Below are positions 34,877 to 43,166 of a stretch of 64,000 nt of DNA, one piece after another. Source of the stretch: DRPG01 sp964655065 (lineage in GTDB: Bacteria > Myxococcota_A > UBA796 > GCA-2862545); assembly GCA_964655065.1 (NCBI GenBank), contig CAZZLC010000016.1, positions 62,001 through 126,000 of the forward strand, given 5' to 3'. The notes under the pieces are model-generated. The model had not been told where the DNA came from. It saw only the letters and a list, made by a program, of their open reading frames with translations, and ran no database searches. Position 1 is the stretch's first letter, and each line of letters starts with the position of its first letter. Both the position numbers and the translations under genes were made by a program.

Positions 34877-35155
34877 CTACGGCAGCTCGATCACGGTGCT
34901 GCCGAGGAGGCCGACGAGGCCCAACAGCACGACGGACGCGACCATGGCCAGTCCCCAGACAGCCCCTGCGCTCCGGGGAGGCTCGGGTACCTCCAGGTGT
35001 GGTCTCGAGAGCGACGCCTCGTCGAGGTCGACCAGAGAAGCCCGGTCGGTGTCGTCGGTGGCCGGGGCGAGAGGCTCGTAGGCGTCGGTGTCGAGCAGGT
35101 CTTGCTCGGACTCGGGCTCGGGGGAGGGAAGGACGGGGTTGGAGGGCCGGCTCAT
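34877..35155 (-). CDS. Small tail-anchored protein
   Basis: A 92-residue protein with an acidic, probably disordered N-terminus and one C-terminal membrane segment (about 66-88, VWGLAMVASVVLLGLVGLLG). The ATG at 35153-35155 is preceded by no clear ribosome binding site. It converges with the 931-residue protein, with one base between the stop codons. Function unknown. Confidence 0.55.
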   Translation of the reverse strand: MSRPSNPVLPSPEPESEQDLLDTDAYEPLAPATDDTDRASLVDLDEASLSRPHLEVPEPPRSAGAVWGLAMVASVVLLGLVGLLGSTVIELP

Positions 35156-35215
35156 GATGGCGAAACCTGCGTTGTCGGGGAATTCGATCCCGTACCGCGT
35201 TCACTTCGCTCTGGT

Positions 35216-35232
35216 CGGACAGGTTCTGTCCG
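35216..35232 (-). terminator. Short hairpin just after a stop codon
   Basis: CGGACAG and CTGTCCG flank a GTT loop two bases beyond the stop of the small two-helix membrane protein. There is no T-run, so it is not a classic intrinsic terminator; it may stabilise the 3' end or be an operator. Confidence 0.3.
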
Positions 35233-35234
35233 CG

Positions 35235-35453
35235 TCAGTCGTTGTAGTGATGCCCGCCGAGCATTCTCGGCAGCGCGAAGCTGTACACCGAGCCCACGCC
35301 GAACAGCACTCCCGCAGCCAGCTTGCGGGCGACGGACCAGTCCTCGGGGAGGACCAGGAACGCACCGACGATGCCGATCACGGTGAGCAGCACGAGCCAG
35401 ACTTGGACATCGCGACGCTCGAGCAGGCGGGCCAGGGTCGAGGAAGTGGACAC
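35235..35453 (-). CDS. Small two-helix membrane protein
   Basis: A 72-residue membrane protein with two hydrophobic helices (about 17-35 and 42-62) and a His-containing end (LGGHHYND). The frame is open to 35537, but the GTG at 35453 is preceded by a very good AAGGAG site and begins with a normal N-terminus. Function unknown. Confidence 0.65.
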   Translation of the reverse strand: MSTSSTLARLLERRDVQVWLVLLTVIGIVGAFLVLPEDWSVARKLAAGVLFGVGSVYSFALPRMLGGHHYND

Positions 35454-35496
35454 GGGGAACTCCTTCAGAAGGGATCTACCCCGTCGGCGCCAGCGC

Positions 35497-35526
35497 GCGT
35501 TCTCGCGTGAGCGATGCGAAGGGGGG
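35497..35526 (+). repeat. Degenerate half copy of the 97-bp repeat
   Basis: Thirty bases match positions 7-36 of the 97-bp unit at 12490 with 25 identities by hand alignment (GCGTTCT, CGTGAGCGA, GCGA and the G-run). Only the left hairpin arm is present; no right arm was found within about 100 bases. It lies between two divergent genes. Confidence 0.6.
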
Positions 35527-35638
35527 ATCTCTGGCACGATCAGTGCAGTGAACGTGCCAGGTGGTGGCGACCCACGGCGCCGGTCCTCGTTGGGTCGGCG
35601 GTGCGGGTGCCTCGAAACGAATCAGGAGACGAGACACC

Positions 35639-35959
35639 ATGAGCATGCTCGAGAAGCTCCTCGGCTGGATGACGGCCGGTCCGGATCGCATCACGGTCGA
35701 AGAGGGCCAGTCCCGCGTCGGCCAAGGAGCCGTGTTGCTCGACGTTCGAACCCCCGGCGAGTTTGCGTCGGGGCACCTCCCGGGGGCCCTGAACATTCCC
35801 GTCGGCGACCTGCCGAACCGCCTCGCGGAGCTGCCGGAGAACCAAGGGGTCGTGCTGTACTGTGCGTCGGGGGCCCGGTCGGGCCGCGCGGCGAGCTTCT
35901 TGCGGGAGCGCGGCTACGAGGTCGGCGACATGGGACCCATGCCGGGTTCCTGGGCCTGA
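35639..35959 (+). CDS. Rhodanese-domain sulfurtransferase-like protein
   Basis: A 106-residue single-domain rhodanese. The active-site loop C-A-S-G-A-R lies in VLYCASGARSGRAA, with LLDVRTPGEFASGHLPGA upstream. It could carry sulfane sulfur or act in cyanide or thiol detoxification; the partner is unknown. The ATG at 35639 has AGGAG ten bases upstream. Its stop codon shares TGATCA with the convergent gene. Confidence 0.9.
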   Translation: MSMLEKLLGWMTAGPDRITVEEGQSRVGQGAVLLDVRTPGEFASGHLPGALNIPVGDLPNRLAELPENQGVVLYCASGARSGRAASFLRERGYEVGDMGPMPGSWA

Positions 35960-36895
35960 TCAGCTGGGCCAGCACGCGATGACGGCCCGAGTCCAGGGGT
36001 CGTCGGGATTGGCCTCGGGCGGCTTCCGCCCAGCCAGGGCCTGGTCGGTGCGGGGAAGCTCGAGATCGTCGAGCCGAGCGCGCACGTGCAGCGCGGGCCA
36101 GAGTCGCTCGGCGGGCACGCGGGTCCGCTTGGAGACGAGCGTGTCGACGAGGCCGGAGCCCGCGACTGCAGCTCCGGCGCGCAGCGCCTGGGGGATCGAG
36201 CGATCCATGCCGTGCGCCGGCGAGTAGCGGCCTACCCAGATGAGCGCGGTGACGGCCGAGAGCAGGATCCGCGCATTGTCCTGGTTCGTGGACTCCGCTG
36301 CTTCGGTGAGCGCGCTCCCCACGAGGCCGAGGAGAGGGGCCCGCAGACGGTCGAGAAGCGGCAGCGGAGGCGGTGAGGTCAGGGAACCGAGCACCGGATC
36401 GTCGGCCAGAGCCCCGTAGAGCTCGGGGTCGGCGGTGACGGCGCGGCGTAGCCAGACCATGCCCTCCTCCTCGTCTCCCCCCTGGGCGGCGAAGTGGGCG
36501 ATCGCCCAGGCGATGCGCGCCTCCTCGCCGGGCTCGATCCAGGTGCCCCCCCACTCTTGGCGGCCCTCGACGAGGGCCTCCCGTGCGACCTGGTAGGCCT
36601 GGTCCGGTTGGTCGAGGGTGGACAGGCACCATCCCCACTCGAGCAGCACGCGACGGCGCTCGGGGATGGACAGCGAGCCCGCCTGGCCGGCCATCACGCG
36701 ACGCGCACGGGTCTCGGCCTCCACCAGTCGGCCCATCGCTCGCAGGGTCCGCACCTGGGCCCAGCGCAGAAATGGGGTCTCTGGTGCGGCTTGCTCGATC
36801 TGCAGGAGGCTCGGCCAGCGGGCGTGCAGCGGATGGCCGAGCGCCTCGGAGAGCGATCCGCCGAGCTCGGGATCGGCCGGCTCGGTCGGGGTCAT
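35960..36895 (-). CDS. TPR-like helical protein
   Basis: A 311-residue soluble protein made of helical pairs resembling tetratricopeptide repeats (FLRWAQVRTLRAMGRLVEAE, then ERRRVLLEWGWCLSTLDQPD and GDEEEGMVWLRRAVTADPEL). It may be a scaffold. I chose the ATG at 36895; an in-frame start at 36967 would add 24 residues. It follows the PEP carboxylase gene on the same strand. Confidence 0.6.
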   Translation of the reverse strand: MTPTEPADPELGGSLSEALGHPLHARWPSLLQIEQAAPETPFLRWAQVRTLRAMGRLVEAETRARRVMAGQAGSLSIPERRRVLLEWGWCLSTLDQPDQAYQVAREALVEGRQEWGGTWIEPGEEARIAWAIAHFAAQGGDEEEGMVWLRRAVTADPELYGALADDPVLGSLTSPPPLPLLDRLRAPLLGLVGSALTEAAESTNQDNARILLSAVTALIWVGRYSPAHGMDRSIPQALRAGAAVAGSGLVDTLVSKRTRVPAERLWPALHVRARLDDLELPRTDQALAGRKPPEANPDDPWTRAVIACWPS

Positions 36896-36998
36896 CTCGA
36901 CGCCTTCGACGAAGGCGCCCACCAGGAAGTCGTGGACATGGCAGCCCCAATATCCCGAGACGAGCATCGGAAGCGTCGACCTCGCCCCAGCGACGCGA

Positions 36999-39749
36999 TC
37001 AGCCGGTCGCTCCGAGCCCGGACGCGATGGCGTTCAGGCACAGCAGGAGCTGCGACAGCAGCGCGTCCCCCCGATCCTGGTCGGACGTGCGCACGGCCCG
37101 CCACTCGGCGAGGAGCGCCACCTGACGCTCGTGGAGCGCGACGAGCGCCGGCGTGCGGAGGTCGATGCTCGCCTGGGTCGGAGCCCTCGCCGTCGCGATC
37201 GGGGCGCCGTAGATGGCGGCCAGCGCCTCGTGGGTGCGGCTGTGCTCGTCGACGATCGTCTGGAGCATGCGATCTCGGATCGCAGGGTCGGGAACGAGGT
37301 CGGCGTACGACTGGAAGATGTCGAGCGAAGAGCGGGCCAGGGCGGTCGCGACGTTGGGAATCAGGTAGTGGACGGGCGCCCAGCGAGTGCCTTCGCGCTT
37401 GGCTGCGACGAGACGCTCGAAGGCCTCGGGGTCGTGGTCGCGGACGTCGAGTACCGCGCTGCCGAACCCAAACCACCCGGGGAGGCCGGCTCGGCACTGG
37501 TTCCAGGCGAAGACCCAGGGAATGGCACGCAGATCGCCGAGCGTGCGCTGGCCCGTCCGGCGCACGGGACGGGAGCCGATGCGTGAGTGCTCGATGACGT
37601 CGATCGGGGTCGCGTGCGAGAAGAAGTGCAGGAAGCCCTCGCTGTCGAGCAGGCCGCGGTAGGCCTCTCGCGATCGCTGGGAGAGCTCGTCGAGCAGCTC
37701 GAGCAGCTCGGGCGGGTCGAAGCGCGGGGGGCCTACCCTGGACGCCAACGATCCCGCGAGGAGGAGCTCGAGGTGATGGGCCGCGGTGGGCCGATGGGCG
37801 TAGCGCTGCGCGATGGCCTCGCCCTGCTCGGTCAGTCGGAGGTCGCCGCCCAGCGTTCCGGGCGGCAAGGCCTCGAGGAAGCGGTGGGTGGGGCCTGCCC
37901 CGCGGCCCACCGTCCCCCCACGACCGTGGAAGAACCGGATCCGCACGCCGTGACGCGAGCCCACCTCGGCGAGCGACCGCTGAGCGCGGTAGAGGCGGGC
38001 GAAGCTGGCCACGATGCCACCGTCCTTGGCGCTGTCGCTGTAGCCGATCATCACCTGCTGCACGGGCTCGCTTCCGCCAGTGGCCGCCTGACGCAGGGCC
38101 AGGGAGCGCTTCACGATCGGCTCGGTGAGGAGCTGGTCGAGAATCCCGGGTGCGCGCTCGAGATCGTCGATCGTCTCGAACAAGGGGACCACCGGCAGGG
38201 GGCACCACGCGCCCTCGGCGTCCCACCGGAGCAAGCCCGCGTCCCTCGACAGCGCGTAGACAGTGAGGAGGTCGGCGACGTGTCGCGTCATCGAGACGAT
38301 CATGGCGCCGACCCCGGACTCGCTGGGTCGAGACCGCACCGCGTCCGCGAGCACCCCCAGCGCGTCGAGGAGCTCTCGCGTCGGCCCTTCGGGGACCGCG
38401 TCCCGGACGGTCAGTGGTCGGGGACGCATCAGCTCCCCACGGAGCACGTCGGCGCGCTCGTCGAACGACAGCTCGAGGAAGGCTGGACCAGTGGGCTCCC
38501 CGACCGCGAGCAGGCTCGCGAAAGCGTTCTCGAGCACGCCGCTGTTCTGGCGGAAGTCCAGGTTGGCGAGATGAAAGCCGAACGTCCGGACGACCTGGAT
38601 CAGCGGGTCGACGTCGCTCCGAGCGAGGGCCCCGGCACCGACGTCGATCAGCGAGCGTCGGAGGAGCCCCAGCGTCTCGAGCAGCGCCGCGGAATCGCGG
38701 TAGGTGTGGTCCGAGTCCTCCGCCGCGGGGTCGGGCAATCGGGCGAGCGCGAGATTGACGAGCTGCCGCCAGGGCTCGTCCGGGTTGCGGGCGACGGCGG
38801 CTCGACCCGCCTCGCCGAGCGCGTTCGACCAGGTGTCGATCCAGGCCACGAGGTCGTCGGGCGGCGCTTGGCGTCGCTGAGACAGGCTCGAGCTCTGGGC
38901 CAGGGCCAGGAGGTGACGTCGGACGAGGTCCAGGGCCTCGCCGCGAAGCACCTCGAGCGTCTCCCGGGTGAGCTCGGCGGTGACGAACGGATGCCCATCG
39001 CGGTCCCCGCCCACCCAGCTCCCGAAGGTGAGCGAAGGCCGATCGAGCGGCCCTGGCAGGAGCTCCTCGGGGAACCCGGCGTCGAGCCACGCCACCTGCA
39101 GCCGCTGGTGGACGCGGGGAAGGACTTCGGGGAGGCGGCGCGAAAGGTAGTCCAGGACGTGCCGACGCTCGCTGCCGACCTTCGGCTTGTCGAACATCAC
39201 CTGGCCGGTGCGCCACAGGCGCTCCACCGCGACCTCGAGCTGCGCCATCGCCGTCCGCTCGGCTCGCTCGCCCGGCGCGTGGGCCCAGGGGTCGAGCAGG
39301 ACGTAGAGCTGCTGGTACTGGTGAAGCACGGTTCGGCGGCGCGCTTCGGTGGGGTGAGCGGTGAGAACCGGCTCGACGCGGACGTCGCGGAGCGACTTCG
39401 CGATGCTCGCCGGGGGCACGCCCGCGTCGGCGAGTCGGCGGAGCTGTTGATCCCAGGATCCCGAGTCCTGGGCGAGCGACCCGGAGGCCTCGGCCCGCTC
39501 GCGCCGCGCCTCGATCGCGCGTTCCTCGGCGAGCCGCAGGAACTCCAGCGCCATCGCGTGGGCCTGGCCGCAGCGCTCCGCAATCGCCTCCGGCCACGGA
39601 CGCGCCGGCGCCGCGGGCCGATCCCACTTCTCTCGCCAGGGCAGCCGCTCGGCAACCTCTTCCTCCCCCAGTCGGAGGAGAACGGCCTCGAAGGCGGTCA
39701 TCAGCGGCTTCAGAAAGGCGAACGGGCGGTCCTCGTCGACGTAGGGCAT
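36999..39749 (-). CDS. ppc: Phosphoenolpyruvate carboxylase
   Basis: Carboxylates PEP with bicarbonate to oxaloacetate, refilling the TCA cycle. The 916-residue product is of full bacterial length. Catalytic motifs are VLTAHPTEARRRT, GSWVGGDRDGHPFV, MIGYSDSAKDGG and the mobile loop FHGRGGTVGRGAGP. The C-terminal regulatory motif is QTIVDEHSRTHEAL, but the protein ends with ATG rather than the QNTG-like end typical of many PEPCs. The ATG at 39747-39749 has GGAG seven bases upstream; the open frame extends to 39842. Confidence 0.96.
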   Translation of the reverse strand: MPYVDEDRPFAFLKPLMTAFEAVLLRLGEEEVAERLPWREKWDRPAAPARPWPEAIAERCGQAHAMALEFLRLAEERAIEARRERAEASGSLAQDSGSWDQQLRRLADAGVPPASIAKSLRDVRVEPVLTAHPTEARRRTVLHQYQQLYVLLDPWAHAPGERAERTAMAQLEVAVERLWRTGQVMFDKPKVGSERRHVLDYLSRRLPEVLPRVHQRLQVAWLDAGFPEELLPGPLDRPSLTFGSWVGGDRDGHPFVTAELTRETLEVLRGEALDLVRRHLLALAQSSSLSQRRQAPPDDLVAWIDTWSNALGEAGRAAVARNPDEPWRQLVNLALARLPDPAAEDSDHTYRDSAALLETLGLLRRSLIDVGAGALARSDVDPLIQVVRTFGFHLANLDFRQNSGVLENAFASLLAVGEPTGPAFLELSFDERADVLRGELMRPRPLTVRDAVPEGPTRELLDALGVLADAVRSRPSESGVGAMIVSMTRHVADLLTVYALSRDAGLLRWDAEGAWCPLPVVPLFETIDDLERAPGILDQLLTEPIVKRSLALRQAATGGSEPVQQVMIGYSDSAKDGGIVASFARLYRAQRSLAEVGSRHGVRIRFFHGRGGTVGRGAGPTHRFLEALPPGTLGGDLRLTEQGEAIAQRYAHRPTAAHHLELLLAGSLASRVGPPRFDPPELLELLDELSQRSREAYRGLLDSEGFLHFFSHATPIDVIEHSRIGSRPVRRTGQRTLGDLRAIPWVFAWNQCRAGLPGWFGFGSAVLDVRDHDPEAFERLVAAKREGTRWAPVHYLIPNVATALARSSLDIFQSYADLVPDPAIRDRMLQTIVDEHSRTHEALAAIYGAPIATARAPTQASIDLRTPALVALHERQVALLAEWRAVRTSDQDRGDALLSQLLLCLNAIASGLGATG

Positions 39750-39894
39750 CGGGCACTCCGAGCGGTTTCCAACCCTCACTACCGTGACCCGTGTCGCGTC
39801 ATCAATGTCGTCGTTGTCGGATTGGCAGCTCCTCGGGCCCACGACGAGGCACCGAGAGGGGAGGGACTCGAACGCGGCTGACCCCTGCGGCGCG

Positions 39895-41970
39895 TTACTC
39901 CTCGGCGGTCTGCACCAGCAGGTCGAAGGCGGCCTGCATCGGGTTGGTCCCGAGCTCCCGCAGAGCGTCTTCGAGGTCTTCGTCGTCGCCGTCGCGGAGC
40001 CACGACTCGACGCGTCGACGCAGCTCCCGGTCGAGCGGACGGGCCTTCAGGTCCTCGGCGGCAAGCGGAGTGGAGTCGTCGTTGCCGTCCTCGACGGGAG
40101 CATCGTCGCGGGGCTCGGGCAGCGGCTCGTCGGGCGCACGGTCTCCGGAATCGGCAGGGGCCGGGCGGACCGGCAGGTGCTCGGGCCAGTGGTGGTCGGC
40201 CAGGGCAGGGTCGCCGGTGTGGACGGGCTCGTCGCCGGGGATGTGGGAGGGCCGACCGGTGGTCGCGACCCCCCGGGTCCGCAGCCGATCCCGCCGCCGG
40301 TCCGCGATCTCGGCCCACGGCCGGGTGTTGAGCACGTTTCGCGGCTCGATCCAGCCTCGTCGCGCGGTGATGATGCCGAACTCCTGCCTGGCGAGGTGGT
40401 CGGGTGCGTGGGCGTCGGTGTTCAGGCAGAGCGCGACGCCCGCCTCTCGGGCCCGCCGGCAGCTGATGTCGTCGAGATCCATGCGGTAGGGGTTCCCGTT
40501 GATCTCGAGCGCCACGCCCGCCCGTCGGGCGGCGGCGAAGAGTCGGTCCAGGTCCAGGTCCGCGGCGGACCGGTCCCCCAGCCGTCGCCCCAGAGGGTGG
40601 CCGATGCAGTCCACGACGCCCGACTCGATGGCACGCACCAGCCGGTCGGTCATGGCGTCTCCGTCGATGTCGAGGTGGGAGTGGACGCTCGCCACCACCC
40701 AGTCCAGGCCGCTCAGAACCCCCTCGTCGAGATCGAGCGACCCGTCGGGCAGGATGTCGACCTCCACCCCGCGGGCGATGCGAATCGCTCCGAGTCGGTC
40801 CTCGAGCTCGGCGAGATGCCGCCCCTGGGCGAGGAGCCGTCGCTCGTCGAGGCCGTTGGCGACCGCGAGGGACTTGGTGTGGTCGGTGATCGCCAGGTAG
40901 CGGTGACCGATCCGGATCGCGGCCTGGGCCATCGCCTCCGCGGTGCCCCGGCCGTCGCTCGCCAGGGTGTGGAGGTGCAGATCGCCGGCGAGATCGGAGC
41001 CCGTGATCAACCGAGGGAGCCGTCCGGCGGCAGCGGCCTCGATCTCACCCGTGTTCTCGCGAATCTCGGGGTCGATGAAGGGCAGCCGGGCGGCAGTGAA
41101 GACGTCGATCTCGCTGGGCGCTGCGTGCACCCGGACCTCGGTGTCTCTCAGGAACACGCCCTTGTCGCTGATCTTGAGCCCAGCCACCTTGAGCCCTCGC
41201 GCCCGAACCGCGATGTTGTGGAGCTTGCTGCCCGTGAAGTAGTGGAGCGCGGCCCCCCAGTTGTCTGCCGGGAGGATGCGAAGGTCGGCCTGCTGGCGGT
41301 TGAACAGGCGCACGCTGGACCGACCGTCGCCGCGGAGCAGCACCTCCTCGACCTCGGGGAGCGTGACGAAGGCTGCGGCGACCTCGGCTCCGCGGTCGCT
41401 CGCCACGAGCACGTCGATGTCCCGGATGGTGGCCTTGCCCCGACGCACGCTCCCCGCGACCGTCGCCGCCAGGACGGGCGCCCTGGCGAGCAGGCCCTCC
41501 ACGAGGCGTTGTCCGAGCCGGCGCGACTCCACCCAGGGGACCCGGCCGATGCGGAGCCGGTGGTCCCGGATAGCCTTGAGCAGCTTCTCGGAGGTGCGCT
41601 GACCCATCCGCGGCAGGGTGCGAAGTGCCCCCACGCGGATGGCCCACTCGAGCTGGTCCACGTTGGCGATGCGCAGGTGCTGCCAGAGCCGGCGCACGGT
41701 GTTCGCGCCGATGCCCTTGATGTCGAGCATCTCGCGCAGGCCCGACGGCAGCCTGCGACGAAGCTCGCGGTGGTCGTCGCAGCTGCCCGTCCGCAGGATG
41801 TCCTTGACCCGCCGCAGGCTGCCCGGCCCGATCCCGGGAACCCTCGCGAGTGTGCCGTAGCGGACCATCGTGGCGACGTCCTCGGGCAGGCTCTCGATGA
41901 TCCGAGCGGTCCTCCGGAACGAACGGATCCGGTGAGGGTTACCCCCTACGATCTGGGTCAGGTCGGCCAT
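39895..41970 (-). CDS. polX: DNA polymerase/3'-5' exonuclease PolX
   Basis: A family X repair polymerase with a C-terminal PHP phosphoesterase domain. Helix-hairpin-helix motifs are at VPGIGPGSLRRV and IKGIGANTVRRL. The polymerase metal site is GSVRRGKATIRDIDVLV with the third Asp in QADLRIL, and YFTGSKLHN follows. The PHP site is DLHLHTLASDG, ITDHTKS, VASVHSHLD, IGHPLGRR and NTDAHAPDH, all intact. An acidic tail of about 120 residues after the PHP domain is unusual. The coding frame likely begins at a CTG at 42004-42006, adding the family-like DNADVAAVFTE right after the stop of the upstream gene; the ATG at 41970 is the first standard start. Confidence 0.93.
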   Translation of the reverse strand: MADLTQIVGGNPHRIRSFRRTARIIESLPEDVATMVRYGTLARVPGIGPGSLRRVKDILRTGSCDDHRELRRRLPSGLREMLDIKGIGANTVRRLWQHLRIANVDQLEWAIRVGALRTLPRMGQRTSEKLLKAIRDHRLRIGRVPWVESRRLGQRLVEGLLARAPVLAATVAGSVRRGKATIRDIDVLVASDRGAEVAAAFVTLPEVEEVLLRGDGRSSVRLFNRQQADLRILPADNWGAALHYFTGSKLHNIAVRARGLKVAGLKISDKGVFLRDTEVRVHAAPSEIDVFTAARLPFIDPEIRENTGEIEAAAAGRLPRLITGSDLAGDLHLHTLASDGRGTAEAMAQAAIRIGHRYLAITDHTKSLAVANGLDERRLLAQGRHLAELEDRLGAIRIARGVEVDILPDGSLDLDEGVLSGLDWVVASVHSHLDIDGDAMTDRLVRAIESGVVDCIGHPLGRRLGDRSAADLDLDRLFAAARRAGVALEINGNPYRMDLDDISCRRAREAGVALCLNTDAHAPDHLARQEFGIITARRGWIEPRNVLNTRPWAEIADRRRDRLRTRGVATTGRPSHIPGDEPVHTGDPALADHHWPEHLPVRPAPADSGDRAPDEPLPEPRDDAPVEDGNDDSTPLAAEDLKARPLDRELRRRVESWLRDGDDEDLEDALRELGTNPMQAAFDLLVQTAEE

Positions 41971-42007
41971 CTCGGTGAAGACGGCCGCGACGTCGGCGTT
42001 GTCCAGC

Positions 42008-42427
42008 CTACGCGTCCTGGAACGTGTTGCGGACCTCGTCGTTCAGCATGAGGAACAACAGGGGACCGCCGAACAGGAGGCCGGGGCAGCAGACGAGCGA
42101 GTAGAGAGCCCCAATGCCGATCGTGACGTACCATGCCCACTTCGCGCCGCGACGCAGGCCGATGGCAGCGGCGATCTGCGGCACCGACCACACGAGCGCG
42201 AGGAGCCCGACGCACGCCATGGTGATGATGGGGGCGACCACCTCGACCTCGGTGATCGTCTCCGACGAGCTGACCGCCATGTAGACGGCCCCGACGTTGA
42301 GGCCGAGGAAGAGAACCACGGCGAGGGACACCAGCGCCCACAGGAGCATCGACGCGTAGCGGACCATGGGAAGCTGGCCACGCTCGTACGCCATCATGTC
42401 GGGATCGGGACTCGAGTACTGGTCCAT
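42008..42427 (-). CDS. Four-helix membrane protein of unknown function
   Basis: A 139-residue protein with about four membrane helices after a short cytoplasmic N-terminus (MDQYSSPDPDMMAYERGQ). It has the look of small DUF-type membrane proteins with no catalytic residues. It ends one base before the probable CTG start of polX, so the two are probably translationally coupled. Confidence 0.65.
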   Translation of the reverse strand: MDQYSSPDPDMMAYERGQLPMVRYASMLLWALVSLAVVLFLGLNVGAVYMAVSSSETITEVEVVAPIITMACVGLLALVWSVPQIAAAIGLRRGAKWAWYVTIGIGALYSLVCCPGLLFGGPLLFLMLNDEVRNTFQDA

Positions 42428-42542
42428 GGGTTCCTCGCGCGTCGTCGGTCGCCGGTCGTCGGAGGGTCTCGGGTTGGGACCCAGCTATCCGCGCCGCCCC
42501 GTTTGGCAACCGGCGTGCCCACGGGACCCCCGGAGACGACGC

Positions 42543-43094
42543 CTACCAGCCGCGAAGCCGGTTCTCCTCCTTGCGATAGAGGCGGAACGACTCCCTGACC
42601 GATTCGAGCGCTTGCTCCGGTCCCAAGATCTCTTCGACCTCGACACCCTTGCCCTCGAGCACTTTGTAGTCTTCGAAGAACCTTCGGATCTCGGACAGCT
42701 TGTGCTTCTGCAGCTCCGAGATCGACCGGAAGCCCGAGACCGCGGGGTCGTTGACGTGGACCCCGATGACCTTGTCGTCGGCCTTGCCCTGGTCGAGCAT
42801 CTTCATCACGCCGATGGCCCGCGCCTGCATGATCACGCCGGGCACCACGGGCTCGTCGCCGAGGACCAGGATGTCGAGGGGGTCACCGTCGTCGCAGTAG
42901 CTGCGAGGGAGGAACCCGTAGTTGCAGGGGTAGTAGACCGCGCTGTACAGCACGCGATCGACCCGCATGAGCCCGGTCGGCTTGTCGAGCTCGTACTTGA
43001 CCCGAGACCCCCGCGCGATCTCGATGACCACGTTGAAGTAGTCTTCGGCGGTGTCGGGGTTGTTGGGAAGGTCGTGCCAGGGGTGTGCGGCCAC
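42543..43094 (-). CDS. ppa: Soluble inorganic pyrophosphatase, family I
   Basis: Hydrolyses pyrophosphate to phosphate and so drives biosynthesis. The 183-residue product has the metal-binding motif DDGDPLDILVLG, the substrate motif RGSRVKYELDK, YPCNYGFLP, and the KxxxDxxxR-type segment KADDKVIGV. The start is a GTG at 43092-43094; an ATG two bases upstream is out of frame. Located 71 bases from the epimerase on the same strand. Confidence 0.95.
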   Translation of the reverse strand: MAAHPWHDLPNNPDTAEDYFNVVIEIARGSRVKYELDKPTGLMRVDRVLYSAVYYPCNYGFLPRSYCDDGDPLDILVLGDEPVVPGVIMQARAIGVMKMLDQGKADDKVIGVHVNDPAVSGFRSISELQKHKLSEIRRFFEDYKVLEGKGVEVEEILGPEQALESVRESFRLYRKEENRLRGW

Positions 43095-43166
43095 ATTGGC
43101 TCCCGCGGTTGTCCGGGGCGTAACCCAGCCGCCCGGACCGTCCTGCAGTCGACCGTTGCAGAGGCC

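Noticed and set aside
26749..35155. Prophage or integrated element carrying the kinase/ATPase genes
   Set aside because: No integrase, structural phage gene, attachment repeat or change in base composition is visible; both flanks are ordinary chromosomal genes.
39841..39910. A tRNA-like T-loop on the minus strand (GCGTTCGAGTCCC), possible tRNA gene upstream of ppc
   Set aside because: The T-stem does not pair (CCGCG against CCCTC), and no acceptor, D-arm or anticodon arm could be built around it.
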